Below are positions 39,331 through 49,839 of a stretch of 57,614 nt of DNA, piece by piece. The position numbers and the translations under genes were made by a program. How positions within the stretch are numbered: the stretch's first letter is position 1; every line of letters begins with the position of its first letter. Origin of the DNA: CAYRYU01 sp964428355 (lineage in GTDB: Bacteria > Muiribacteriota > Ozemobacteria > Ozemobacterales > Ozemobacteraceae); assembly GCA_964428355.1 (NCBI GenBank), contig CAYRYU010000043.1:1-57614 (forward strand). Reading direction: 5' to 3'. The notes beneath the pieces were generated by a model. That model was not told the origin of the DNA, searched no databases, and saw only the letters and a program-made list of their open reading frames with translations.

Positions 39331-41055
39331 ATGAGCAGGCCGAATTCGCCTCCCCCAGGCTCGCGGACGGTTCGAACTCGCTTCCGCGCTGGGAATCACC
39401 CGTACCACGGGTTCACCCTCGTGGAGGTCCTGGTGGCGATTACCATTCTTGTCTGCACGGGCCTTGCCGCCATCCTCGTTTTCCGGCAGGGAGGGGGGAA
39501 GACCGAAACCTTTTCCGCGGAGCATTATTCCGCCATGTTCCTGACCCAGAAGATATTCGAAGACATCGGGAGCCGGCTGCGGGAGAATCCCCACTTCTTC
39601 GGAGAGCTGAAAAAAATGACCTCCGGGGATCTCCGGACCGTCGTGAAGGATCCCGACGGTTTTTTCCATCTGCTCGACAATACCGAAGGATTTTCCTATC
39701 TGGACGAAACCCAGGATGGACCGATTTCCGAGCAACAGAACGGATCCCTTTTCCGACAGTTGAAGGATTTCAGGTATTCCGTCACGGCAACCCCCGGGGT
39801 AGAGCCGAAATCCGGAACCCCGATTCCGGGGCTTCTCGAGGTGAAGGCAGGAATCTACTGGAAGGAATCGGGAGGTGCCGAAAAGGAATACCATGTCAGC
39901 CATCTCGTCCAGGGATTCGACGAAAGCGTATTCAAACCCAGCTCGGAGAACGATTCGCCAACTCTTCCTGAAGAGGACATAGTCCTCAACCTCTGGGAGG
40001 TTTCCGGGGTAACCCCTCCCGCAGACAAGTCTTTCGATGGATTCATGGCCCAGAACGGGGGCGATTGGGAAGTCGTCTTCGACATCGGGACCATGATCCG
40101 TGTCTGGGTTCTGTGCGAGAACATCAACGAGCAGTACAATTCGAAAATCCTGACCGAGGCTGCGACCCGGGACGCGGCAAAGGCGGTTGGAGACCAGAAG
40201 TCTCTCGCGAAAGCCGCGGTCCATCAGGAGGCCATCGCCCGGATGTTCGAGGAAAAAGCATCCTACCAGGCCGGGATCTTCCTCCTTGGACTTCCCTGCG
40301 TCTTCAGCCTTTCATCCCAGAGCTTCGACCAGTCGACGATGGGGTCCCTTCTTACCCAGGCGGTGGACAGCTTCGCACCATACTTCTGGAAAGACGCCTT
40401 CCTTCCCAAGCGGATCGTTTACGACTTCGAAGCCTCCCGCGCGCTGTACGAAAGCCTCCTCAAACCCCCATACAAGGACGCCCTTTCACAGAGAAAGATC
40501 ACCACGATTGCCAGAAAAGTCGTGGATTTGTACAAGATGGTTACCCTGATCGAGGCAGGGACACCCTCCCGGGGAAATCACCTTTCCGAGCTTCAGTCAT
40601 TCCTCAACTTTCTCAACAGGCAGTTCATCGGGAAGCAACCCCACTTCGTCAGCTATCTAAATGCCGAGTTCCAGGTTTGTTCCAGCCTGGAAACCCTGAG
40701 AAGCTTTTACGGGGGCAAGGAAGGGCTGGCTGGAAAACTCAAGGATCTCGGGACTTGTCACGAGGTCCTGAAGGAAATCTATGCCAGTATTCCTCCCGGC
40801 TACAGCTTCGGAGTAGGGCAAACCGAGACGGGGTCTCTGACGGTCGTGAACCCCAACGGTTCCTCCTGGTCCTCCGATAACCCAAGGAAGGGGGGAAATT
40901 CCGGTCCCTCAAGCCCGGAAACTGATTCGGGCACCGGATCGGCGGTTGGCACTGAGACCGGGTCCGAAACAGATACCGGCACGACTTCCGGTGAAGCCAC
41001 GGATGCCCTCACGGAAACCGATACCGACACGTCGAACAGCCGAGGCAGCCCCTGA
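39331..41055 (+). CDS. type IV pseudopilin with large helical domain, cassette 2 gene C
   Basis: A 574-residue protein starting at ATG 39331 with AGGAG (39320-39324) six bases upstream; ATG 39325 is an alternative. The leader of about 27 residues ends at HG|FTLVE, followed by a stem and head. The large helical domain matches the cassette 1 protein closely: YNSKILTEAATRDAAK, TTIARKVVDLYKMVTLIEAG and FLNFLNRQFIGKQPHFVSYL are its counterparts. The last ~60 residues are Thr/Ser/Gly/Glu-rich (TGSETDTGTTSGE). It converges with the glycosyltransferase gene, 14 bases beyond the stop. Confidence 0.85.
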   Translation: MSRPNSPPPGSRTVRTRFRAGNHPYHGFTLVEVLVAITILVCTGLAAILVFRQGGGKTETFSAEHYSAMFLTQKIFEDIGSRLRENPHFFGELKKMTSGDLRTVVKDPDGFFHLLDNTEGFSYLDETQDGPISEQQNGSLFRQLKDFRYSVTATPGVEPKSGTPIPGLLEVKAGIYWKESGGAEKEYHVSHLVQGFDESVFKPSSENDSPTLPEEDIVLNLWEVSGVTPPADKSFDGFMAQNGGDWEVVFDIGTMIRVWVLCENINEQYNSKILTEAATRDAAKAVGDQKSLAKAAVHQEAIARMFEEKASYQAGIFLLGLPCVFSLSSQSFDQSTMGSLLTQAVDSFAPYFWKDAFLPKRIVYDFEASRALYESLLKPPYKDALSQRKITTIARKVVDLYKMVTLIEAGTPSRGNHLSELQSFLNFLNRQFIGKQPHFVSYLNAEFQVCSSLETLRSFYGGKEGLAGKLKDLGTCHEVLKEIYASIPPGYSFGVGQTETGSLTVVNPNGSSWSSDNPRKGGNSGPSSPETDSGTGSAVGTETGSETDTGTTSGEATDALTETDTDTSNSRGSP

Positions 41056-41069
41056 CCTGCATTACACGC

Positions 41070-42065
41070 TCAGGTGATGGTCGATTCCTGTTTTTGGGGC
41101 CGGGGAAATCCGAAAGTGAGAAGTCCCTCCACTGCTCCCAGGGCACGCGAGAAGGCCCGGAAGAACTCCACGAACCCGAGCAGGGCCGATTCCCCTTTTC
41201 CCGTCAAACGCATGACCGAAAGGGTTTTGGGAACCTGTAACAGGCACTGGGCAACCGCCAGCAATACGAGCAGTTTCCTGGGTAGCGAACGGAAAACCCC
41301 GGGTACAAGCCCGAAAATCGCGAGGGCAAGACAGATCTCCCAAGCGTCCTTGGCGAGCGTGTAATCGTCCCCCTGCATCATGTCAGGATGTTCCGAGTAG
41401 AGCTTCATCCTCCAGAAGCCGTGTTTTCGTTGCTCTTTCAGATACCGGAGAAAAACCTCCGGGTGCAGATGCGCGACGAGAGCATCGGGAACGAAACGGA
41501 TCCGCAGACCCTTCTTCAGCAGGCGGTAGGAAAAATCGTTGTCCTCCCCGCTGGCTGCGCGATAGGTTTCGTCGAAGCCGCCCAGGCTCTCGAAAGTCTC
41601 CTTCCGGACCGCGAAGTTGTACGACCCGAGCGCCCGGACATACTCCCCGAACCGCGCATGACGCCACCTGATTTCGGAATGGATGAGCCGAGCCAGCAGG
41701 GAACAGGGGTTCGCGATGTCATACGAACCGGCCGCTGCGCCCGTTCCAGGTTCATTAAGGCTCTTCACGAGCTTCTCGACCCAGTCGGGGGCGGGGGTGC
41801 AATCCGAGTCGGTGAAGGCGAGAATCTCGCCCGATGCCTCACGGGCCCCCCGGTTTCGGGCTGCCGCGGGTCCGCTGTTCTTCTGGGTGATGAACTTCAG
41901 GCCAACCTCGGGAAGGTCGGCACCGGGGTCGTCGGTCGACCCGTCATCCACGATGACGATTTCCACCGGGACTGTCTGGCACCTGAGGGCGGAGATCAAC
42001 CCGGGCAGAAGGGAGGCCCGGTTGAAGACCGGGACGATCACGGAAACCAGTTTTATCTCCGTCAT
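41070..42065 (-). CDS. family 2 glycosyltransferase
   Basis: A 331-residue GT2 enzyme with SVIVPVFNRASLLPG, VIVDDGSTDD and the FTDSDCTPAPDW motif that holds the DxD metal site, followed by GGFDETYRAASGEDNDF. Hydrophobic helices near 255-300 may anchor it to the membrane. It should add a sugar to a lipid-linked or polysaccharide acceptor; the donor is unknown. Its ATG (42065) overlaps the radical-SAM stop by four bases, so the two are translationally coupled. Confidence 0.9.
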   Translation of the reverse strand: MTEIKLVSVIVPVFNRASLLPGLISALRCQTVPVEIVIVDDGSTDDPGADLPEVGLKFITQKNSGPAAARNRGAREASGEILAFTDSDCTPAPDWVEKLVKSLNEPGTGAAAGSYDIANPCSLLARLIHSEIRWRHARFGEYVRALGSYNFAVRKETFESLGGFDETYRAASGEDNDFSYRLLKKGLRIRFVPDALVAHLHPEVFLRYLKEQRKHGFWRMKLYSEHPDMMQGDDYTLAKDAWEICLALAIFGLVPGVFRSLPRKLLVLLAVAQCLLQVPKTLSVMRLTGKGESALLGFVEFFRAFSRALGAVEGLLTFGFPRPQKQESTIT

Positions 42066-43468
42066 TTCGTGAAGTAATCGAGGAAACTCGCGAAGCCGAA
42101 AACCTTGCGGCGGAGGTCGTCCCAGGACCGGATCTGCATGATCATCCGAAGTATCTGCCGTGGACGGAGGTAGAACTTCTTGAGGCCCCGGTCGATGAGG
42201 CGATCCATTTCCGCCTTGCGAAGGTTGGGGTAGTCGAGCAGAGTGACCTGCTCGAGATCTTTTCCAACCCATTCTGACCAGTCTTTGGGCAGCAGGTAGC
42301 CATTCGCCTTTGCCCATTCGTACAGCTCCGTTCCGGGGTAGGGGCACATACCCGAGATCTGGATGGTGTCGAGGGGAAGGCCGCAGGCGAAGTCGATGGT
42401 TTCCTTCGCCGATTTCCGGGTCTCGCCTGGTGCCCCGATCATGAAACAGCCGTGAATGGTGAACCCAAGCCTGCTCGCCCGCTCGGCGAAACTCCGGGAT
42501 TGTTCGACCAGGACACCCTTCCTGACCCTGTCCAGGCTCTGCTGGGTCCCGAACTCGAATCCCACCATCAGCATCCGGCAGCCGGCGCGCTTCATCAAGG
42601 GGAGCAAGTGGGGGTCGATGTCCACCCGGGCATTGCAGCTCCAGGAGATCGTGAGCCCCCGCCTGAGCATCTCCTCGCAGATTCCCGAAACGTGCCGCGG
42701 GTCGGCCGTGAACGTGTCGGTCTCGAACATGATTTCCTTCAGGCCGGGAAACTGCGCGAGATCGCTCTGGATTTCATCCACGACCTGGAGCGGGTCCCTG
42801 AGGCGGGTCCGGCGCCCGAACATGATGGGGGTGTCGCGGCAGAAGGTGCAGGCATTCGGACAACCCCGGCCTGAAATCAGCGTCAGGAATGGAAACCGCT
42901 TTCCCGCGTCCCTGTACCATTCGGGCCGTATATGGTGCCAGGCCGGGAAAGGCTGGTTTCTGACGTCGAAAGGAGCCCGGGGACCGGTTCTCCGGATGGA
43001 GTCCCCCGACGGAAGGGCGAGCCCGGCGACCGACCCGAGCGGCCGTCCATCGGCGATTTCCAGCAGGGTTTCATCGTATTCCCCCAGGACGACCGCATCG
43101 AGAAAGGGCGCACGTCGGAGCGTGTCTTCGGGAACCGCGGTCACGTGGGGGCCGATCACAACTACTTTCATTCCCCCCTCTTTGGCCCTTTTTGCGAAAT
43201 CGAGGTCGCTGGCGATCGACGGAGTGGTGGTGTGGACCACGACCAGGTCGGGGTGGAAACGTTTCCTCTCCTCGTCGACCGCTTCCGGTGAAAGGTTCAG
43301 TGCCGCACCATCGAGGAACTTGATCTGGTGGCCACCGCGCTCCAGGACTGCGGCCCCGATAAGCATCCAGTCGGGGTGGCGCTGGACCCTACCGCGCGAC
43401 CTGGCGGCCCAGCGGGCGGAGCGGACGAAGTCCATGCCGTAGGGCGGATTGAGAAGGAAAACTTTCAT
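42062..43468 (-). CDS. B12-binding radical-SAM protein
   Basis: A 468-residue protein with an N-terminal cobalamin-binding-like Rossmann domain (1-140, including FLDGAALNLS and VVVIGPHVT) and a radical-SAM domain around 190-400 with CPNACTFC for the 4Fe-4S cluster. The usual DxHxxG cobalamin ligand is absent, as in many members. The class includes methylases and ring-modifying enzymes, but the reaction cannot be told. It is the first gene of a two-gene unit with the glycosyltransferase, suggesting modification of a lipid or glycan. Confidence 0.9.
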   Translation of the reverse strand: MKVFLLNPPYGMDFVRSARWAARSRGRVQRHPDWMLIGAAVLERGGHQIKFLDGAALNLSPEAVDEERKRFHPDLVVVHTTTPSIASDLDFAKRAKEGGMKVVVIGPHVTAVPEDTLRRAPFLDAVVLGEYDETLLEIADGRPLGSVAGLALPSGDSIRRTGPRAPFDVRNQPFPAWHHIRPEWYRDAGKRFPFLTLISGRGCPNACTFCRDTPIMFGRRTRLRDPLQVVDEIQSDLAQFPGLKEIMFETDTFTADPRHVSGICEEMLRRGLTISWSCNARVDIDPHLLPLMKRAGCRMLMVGFEFGTQQSLDRVRKGVLVEQSRSFAERASRLGFTIHGCFMIGAPGETRKSAKETIDFACGLPLDTIQISGMCPYPGTELYEWAKANGYLLPKDWSEWVGKDLEQVTLLDYPNLRKAEMDRLIDRGLKKFYLRPRQILRMIMQIRSWDDLRRKVFGFASFLDYFTK

Positions 43469-43503
43469 TCGGATTTGATTCTAGCTCAGACGGGGGGAAA
43501 TGA

Positions 43504-43534
43504 AAAGGGATACGGAGAGGCTCCGTATCCCTTT
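43504..43534 (-). terminator. rpoD terminator
   Basis: AAAGGGATACGGAG and CTCCGTATCCCTTT form a 14-bp stem with a three-base loop, followed by TTCATTT on the minus strand. It lies about 17 bases after the rpoD stop. Confidence 0.88.
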
Positions 43535-43550
43535 GGATGCCCGGTGGTGG

Positions 43551-44687
<1,137 letters not shown>

Positions 44688-44703
44688 GGCTATTTCCTTT
44701 TTG

Positions 44704-46506
44704 TTAGGAATTTCGGCCGAGCATTTGCATTTTTCTTCGGATTTCATACTGCTCCTGGAAGAGACGCTTCAGTTCACTCGCATCTCCCGCGCGTTCGGCC
44801 TGTCGAATCCGGTTGAGGAGTTGCTCGGACTCGGATTTCATGCGCCGTTCCGCCAGGCGCCGAACGCAATCCATGAATGGTTCCGCGGGCTTGTCCTCCA
44901 GAGTGGCGATCAGCTCGCTCAGTCTGGGCATGAGATCCGTATCCTCGATTCCCGCAAGTATCTGGGACGCTTTCAGACTGCCCTCCGATTTCTCCTGTTT
45001 CGAGCATATCAGCCCGTAAATTTTCTGGAGCCGGGGGTCCGAGAAGTCCGTAGGTCCAAGCAGGGATCTGGCCCGTTCGATCTCTTCGGGGCGTTCGAGC
45101 AGATATTTGAGGATCCATTCCTCCAGCCGCAGTCGTTGGCCGTCGAGGCTCGAAGCCGCTCTCGGATCGGAGCGGGGGCGGGGCGGAGCGTCCTCGAGTC
45201 CCCGGGCGGAAAACTGACTCTCGAGCAGGCCGGGTTCCATGTCCAGAAGCCGGGAAATGGTTTTTATCATTTCGCTTTTCGCAATCGGGCTCTGGATGGC
45301 TGGAAACAGGTCCTTGAACTCCTGGATCAGTTTTTCCTTGACGTGGATCTCGAGGGGTTGCTTCAACCCCCTGGTACGGATATCGATCAGAAATGAGTAG
45401 ATGTCCCTGGCGGATTCGAGGAGCCGGAGGAACGCCTCCCGCCCTTCCCGCCTGATGAAACTGTCCGGGTCATCCTTGGAATCGTTGAAGGAGATGACCC
45501 GGGCATTGAGCGGAGTGTCGCGATGCAGCGAGATCGCCCTCACGGTGGCCTTCTGGCCGGCCTCGTCGGCATCGTAGCTGAAGAAAACGGTGCCGCAGTT
45601 GCGGGCGATGAGGTTGATCTGTTCGGGGGTGACTGCGGTTCCGAGCGAGGCTACCGCATTTTCTATTCCAGCCTGGACGAGGCTTATCACGTCGAGGTAG
45701 CCCTCCACCACGATCGCCGAGTTCTGCTGCCTGATCGGGTTGAGGGCTTCCCGGAAGTTGAACAGCATCTTCCGCTTGTTGAAAACTTCGGTTTCCGGGC
45801 TGTTGAGATACTTGGGTTCCTCCCCCTTGTCGATCACACGGCCTCCGAAGCCGACGATCCGGCCCTGGATGTCGAGAATGGGGATGATGAGACGGTGGCG
45901 GAAGGTGTCGTAATATCCCGGATGCGCATCACCCGGGTTCTTGCGTGGTCGGGCCTTGATCAGACCCGCTTTTTCCAGGAGGGCGACCCGGGCGGAGGAT
46001 GTTCCAAGCCTTGTCAGGAGGGAATCCCAGGCGTCGGGGGCGAACCCCATCCGGAACCTCCTTACGGTTTCGGGAGTGAGACTGCGGGCACTTAGGTAGG
46101 AACGGACATCCCTGCCACCCTGGAAGTCGGCCAGCTGGGCCGTGAAAAAACCCGCCGCCTCCTCGAGGATTCCGAAAAGCTCGTTTTTCTGTTCCGCCTC
46201 GGGGTCGGGAGCGGTGGGAATCACGACCCCGCAGCGCCTGGCGAGGAATTTAACGGACTCGGGAAACGAAAGCCTGTCGATTTCCATCAGGAATTTGAAG
46301 ACGCTCCCCCCTCTTCCGCAGCCGAAGCAGTGGAAGATTTGTTTGTCCGGGACCACGTAGAAGCTCGGGGTTTTTTCCTGATGGAAGGGACAAAGCCCTT
46401 TGAATGTCCGACCTGAAGGAACCAACCGAACGTACTCCTCGACCACCTGGACGATGTCGGTTCTTCCCCGTATGTCGGCAATCAGTTCGTCCGATAATAA
46501 ACCCAA
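44704..46506 (-). CDS. dnaG: DNA primase, TTG start
   Basis: A 600-residue primase that makes RNA primers at the replication fork. A zinc-binding CHC2 domain has CPFH (39-42) and CFGC (60-63). The TOPRIM domain follows with VVEGYLDVISL and DADEAGQKATVRA, and a C-terminal helicase-interacting part completes it. The start is TTG 46506, which gives GLLSDELIADIRGRTDI, the expected DnaG N-terminus. rpoD follows 16 bases later, the usual dnaG-rpoD order. Confidence 0.95.
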   Translation of the reverse strand: MGLLSDELIADIRGRTDIVQVVEEYVRLVPSGRTFKGLCPFHQEKTPSFYVVPDKQIFHCFGCGRGGSVFKFLMEIDRLSFPESVKFLARRCGVVIPTAPDPEAEQKNELFGILEEAAGFFTAQLADFQGGRDVRSYLSARSLTPETVRRFRMGFAPDAWDSLLTRLGTSSARVALLEKAGLIKARPRKNPGDAHPGYYDTFRHRLIIPILDIQGRIVGFGGRVIDKGEEPKYLNSPETEVFNKRKMLFNFREALNPIRQQNSAIVVEGYLDVISLVQAGIENAVASLGTAVTPEQINLIARNCGTVFFSYDADEAGQKATVRAISLHRDTPLNARVISFNDSKDDPDSFIRREGREAFLRLLESARDIYSFLIDIRTRGLKQPLEIHVKEKLIQEFKDLFPAIQSPIAKSEMIKTISRLLDMEPGLLESQFSARGLEDAPPRPRSDPRAASSLDGQRLRLEEWILKYLLERPEEIERARSLLGPTDFSDPRLQKIYGLICSKQEKSEGSLKASQILAGIEDTDLMPRLSELIATLEDKPAEPFMDCVRRLAERRMKSESEQLLNRIRQAERAGDASELKRLFQEQYEIRRKMQMLGRNS

Positions 46507-46599
46507 AGCCTGTTAACTTCCCTGACTTTCCAAGGTCATCGTGAATTACCCGGAAATACCCAGTGGAAGTTTCAAGTCTACTCCGGCGGGAAAGGGAAG

Positions 46600-49500
46600 T
46601 CAAGCATTTTGTGGGTTGGTCCGTTGCTTCCGCCGGATCACCACCAGAGTCTGATCGTCATCCGGGGTTTCTCCACGTATCACCTCGTCGAAGTCCGTCA
46701 GGATGCGGGAAACCACTTCCCGGGCGGTCGCCGACCTTGTTGCCGCGCCCAGGAGAAGCTGGCCGAACCTTGGAAAGCCCAGCTGCGGCCCTCGAGGGGT
46801 CTTAGACTCGACGAACCCGTCGGTGTAGAGGACCAGAACGTCACCGGGGCCGAAATTCTGCACGGTCACCGCTGTGTCATGCTTCTTCCGCGCCCCCAAA
46901 GGGAAAGCCGGGATCTCGATCTGCCGGATCAGGTTCTTCCCACCAGGGATATAGTAGGGGTAGTTGTGGCCCGCGTTCGCCGTGACTATGGAGCAGGTTC
47001 GTGTATCCACCACGCAGTAGGCCATGGTCATGAGACGTTTCTTTTTCATGGTCTCGAGAATGAGCGTGTTCAGCCGGGCGAGAGCCCTTTCCGCGTCGAC
47101 CGCCTCCTCGGGGGAAAGCATGGAAATTGCACCCTTGGCCATCGACATCAGCAGGGCGGCGGGAACGCCATGACCGGTCACATCACCCATGATCGCGATG
47201 AGGTACCTGTCGGAGATGGGGAAGTAATCGAAATAGTCCCCTCCCAGGTCGGTCATCGTGCGGGAGATCCCGGAAATCTCGAAGTCGCCCACCTCGAGAG
47301 GTTTTCGGGGGAAAAGGGTCTCCTGGACCACCCGCCCAATGCTCAGTTCCTCCAGGCTCGAAATGACCCTGTTGAAGGTGTTTCCCAGGACTCCCAGCTC
47401 GTCCTGGTCGAGCGGGGGGATCCGGTATTCGAAGTTCCGCTTCTCGATCTCGGAAATTCCGGCTGCAAGTTCGTTGATCGGCCACAGGATGTTCCGGGCG
47501 AGCTTGAGGCCCACGAACAGGGCAAAGAAGCCGCTCATGATCGCGATGAAACCGATCTTCATCGAGGACCGGAAGATCTCCCGATCGATGAGATTCTTCG
47601 GGTAGACTGCGAAGAGGATGAAGTCCGGGATCTTCTTGAGGGGAGAGGCGGTAACGAGGTAGGTGACGCCTCCCATGTTCTCGATCGAGGAGTGCTGAGT
47701 CTGGGTGGTGGATACCTTCTCGAAAAGGTCGCGGACCCAAGGATACTGGGAAAACCCGCGCGGATACGTCGATTTTCCCTCGGATCGGGCGATCCGGGCG
47801 AGCCTGATGGGAAAAGCGGCTTCCGGCCGGAAGTTGATCGAATCGATTACCCCTTTCAGGTATCGGGCGGAAAAATCCTTTCGTCCGCTGAGGATTATCA
47901 CGAGTGTGGGATGCGGTTGCCCGGGCTGGAAGACGAACGACGAGTAGATGAAGTTCCCGGTTGTACCCAACCAGACTTCCTGGATCTTGTCGGTTTTCTG
48001 GAAAATGTCCGAGAAGGCTTTCCGCCCTCCCCCCGAAACCATTTCCGCGACGCTGTCGGTCAGGGATTCGACCATGACATCCGACATCGCGTTCTTGAGA
48101 TTCGAAAAGTCCGTTCCGAATCTTGCCTCGTAAAGCTTCCTTCCGAGGGTTGGGATGAACCTGTTGATGAGGTCCTTGCTCTTTTTCGCCATCGAGCTGA
48201 ATACGATTCCGCCCTTCCGGTTGAGCAGGAAGATCTGCCCGGCAAGGTCCCTGGTCCGCCATTTCGCCGCCAGCTTCTCGAGAACGGTGGTTCTCTGTCT
48301 TTTTACGATCCTGCTCTTGCAGAGCTTCACATATAGGTTTTCCAGCGCCTGGATGGCGGTGCTGAAGTTGTCGTCTATGTTCGCGATGTAGTCCGAAAGA
48401 TCGCCGAGCTTCGCCTGGATCAGGACCTGCCTGCTGTCGGCCGAATACTGGTAACCGAGCAGGAGGAAAGATGTGACGGGGATCGCGGTCGCGTACAGGA
48501 AAAGTGCGACCAGCTTTTGACGGATTGGGATGAAATGCACCGCCCCCGAAACGTGGATCCGGTAACCCCAGGTGGCGGTGAACCCCAGGATCAGGGCGGA
48601 AATGACGAGGAGCAGGATGGCGATCCGGTTGGAAAGGGTCCGGTCGATGGGGGAGATCCCCGCCACCACTTTTCCGGGATCGATGGGATAGACGGCGAAA
48701 AAACCGAATGATTGGGCTACATGCCGGGCGAATTTCTTGCGCAGGGCGAGCGTCAGTTTCTGGAGGTAGGTCGTCGAGACCCCGAACTCTTTGCGGATTT
48801 CTTTCCGCGGGAATGAGTTGACTGGCTTGTCGAGGTCGAGGAAGACGAACCGGTCGGGAGAATCGGAGGTGCGGTTGAACTCCCGGACCATCGTTTTTAT
48901 CGCCAGGTCTTTCGGGAGGGCTTCTTCCACGAGAAAGGCCACCATTCCCCCCTGGAACGTCGGCGTCGTATCCACCGGGCCGGAGGCGGGGCCCCGCTGG
49001 GAGGAAGATGGAACAGATCGGTAGAACGTGTTCCAGAAAAAGTACCCGGGTTTCGATCCCGCAATCTGGACCTTCAGCAGGTTCGACTTCTCGTAGACCA
49101 CGTCCTTGGGCTCGATCGCCCCGAGAAATGCCTGGAAAGTGGCTCTGTTCCTTTCCATGAGGTCATTGGTTCCCTTGACCTCGGGCTCGCTGAGGGAATT
49201 GAAAATTCTTTTCAGGACCCCATGGAAATCCTTGTCTTCAGCTGGAAAATGGATGAACTCACCATTCTCGTCGAAAAAATGGACCTTGACGAATCCGAGG
49301 CCGGAACCTGCAAAACGTTTAACCGCCCGTTGGACCGCCTTGGGTTCCAGGGGTTCTTCCGAAAGCAGGCCGAAATTGAAATTCAAACGGTTCTGGACAA
49401 AATTGATGTCGCTTCCCTCCTGTTTCAGACGGAAGAGGGTTTTGTCCAGTCTCGAGAAGGTCTCCTCGCGAAGCCGGTTCCAGCGGTTGGTCTCGAGGAA

Positions 49501-49614
49501 GTATCTACCGGCTGCCAGAAGCATGATGGGAAGGCCCGCAAAAAACAGCAGTGTCCACAGAAAATCCAGCCAGGGGTTTTCCGAGCTCTGCCTTTTCCGG
49601 GGATCCTGCGACAT
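46600..49614 (-). CDS. large membrane sensor PP2C serine phosphatase, leaderless start
   Basis: A 1004-residue protein with an N-terminal helix (about 16-34), an exported region, further helices near 335-355 and 370-390, a second exported sensor region and a helix near 690-705. A HAMP segment (LARNILWPINELAAG) follows, and then a SpoIIE/PP2C domain (about 790-995). Its metal site appears in GGDYFDYFP and MGDVTGHGVPAALLM, with LYTDGFVESK near the end. It has an exceptionally strong promoter (CTGACA, 17 bases, TGA TATAAT) ending six bases before ATG 49614, so the mRNA appears leaderless. It may dephosphorylate a STAS protein; the partner is not identified. Confidence 0.9.
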   Translation of the reverse strand: MSQDPRKRQSSENPWLDFLWTLLFFAGLPIMLLAAGRYFLETNRWNRLREETFSRLDKTLFRLKQEGSDINFVQNRLNFNFGLLSEEPLEPKAVQRAVKRFAGSGLGFVKVHFFDENGEFIHFPAEDKDFHGVLKRIFNSLSEPEVKGTNDLMERNRATFQAFLGAIEPKDVVYEKSNLLKVQIAGSKPGYFFWNTFYRSVPSSSQRGPASGPVDTTPTFQGGMVAFLVEEALPKDLAIKTMVREFNRTSDSPDRFVFLDLDKPVNSFPRKEIRKEFGVSTTYLQKLTLALRKKFARHVAQSFGFFAVYPIDPGKVVAGISPIDRTLSNRIAILLLVISALILGFTATWGYRIHVSGAVHFIPIRQKLVALFLYATAIPVTSFLLLGYQYSADSRQVLIQAKLGDLSDYIANIDDNFSTAIQALENLYVKLCKSRIVKRQRTTVLEKLAAKWRTRDLAGQIFLLNRKGGIVFSSMAKKSKDLINRFIPTLGRKLYEARFGTDFSNLKNAMSDVMVESLTDSVAEMVSGGGRKAFSDIFQKTDKIQEVWLGTTGNFIYSSFVFQPGQPHPTLVIILSGRKDFSARYLKGVIDSINFRPEAAFPIRLARIARSEGKSTYPRGFSQYPWVRDLFEKVSTTQTQHSSIENMGGVTYLVTASPLKKIPDFILFAVYPKNLIDREIFRSSMKIGFIAIMSGFFALFVGLKLARNILWPINELAAGISEIEKRNFEYRIPPLDQDELGVLGNTFNRVISSLEELSIGRVVQETLFPRKPLEVGDFEISGISRTMTDLGGDYFDYFPISDRYLIAIMGDVTGHGVPAALLMSMAKGAISMLSPEEAVDAERALARLNTLILETMKKKRLMTMAYCVVDTRTCSIVTANAGHNYPYYIPGGKNLIRQIEIPAFPLGARKKHDTAVTVQNFGPGDVLVLYTDGFVESKTPRGPQLGFPRFGQLLLGAATRSATAREVVSRILTDFDEVIRGETPDDDQTLVVIRRKQRTNPQNA

Positions 49615-49620
49615 GGACCG

Positions 49621-49649
49621 ATTATATCAAGTCCGGGGCGGGTTGTCAG
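49621..49649 (-). promoter_or_regulatory. strong promoter with leaderless start for the PP2C gene
   Basis: On the minus strand CTGACA (49644-49649), 17 bases, then TATAAT (49621-49626) preceded by TGA: near-perfect sigma-70 plus extended -10. The -10 ends six bases before the start codon at 49614, so transcription should begin at the start codon. Confidence 0.75.
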
Positions 49650-49742
49650 GGAATTCCTCTCCCATTACCCACCCCTTGTTCCCGAAAATCCGGAAACGGG
49701 GAATGACGTTTTCCCTTTCGGGAATGGAGGACAAAGGGGAAG

Positions 49743-49771
49743 TGGATAATCTCCTTTTCCCGTGGTATATT
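49743..49771 (+). promoter_or_regulatory. promoter of the exported TPR-like protein gene
   Basis: TGGATA (49743-49748) and TATATT (49766-49771) are 17 bases apart, with TGG making an extended -10. The start is about 60 bases before ATG 49840. Confidence 0.55.
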
Positions 49772-49839
49772 TAGGGTGGGAATATGGGAGAACCACGCGA
49801 TCCCCCCAATGTTCGTGGTTCCTCACGAGGAGTCAGAAG

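Larger units (their letters stand above)
33867..41055 (+). repeat. tandem duplication of a three-gene pseudopilin cassette
   Basis: Genes A, B and C at 33867-37575 are repeated in the same order at 37749-41055. A, B and C each match their counterpart clearly by eye (A most closely), but the C-terminal tail of B and the intergenic bases differ. A third, rearranged cassette (A-C-B) is at 51074-52963. No pilus ATPase, platform or secretin gene lies between. Confidence 0.85.

Noticed and set aside
46609..48336. A 575-codon plus-strand frame opposite the PP2C phosphatase gene
   Set aside because: Antisense shadow of a protein with clear SpoIIE motifs on the minus strand; no start signal or recognisable domain.
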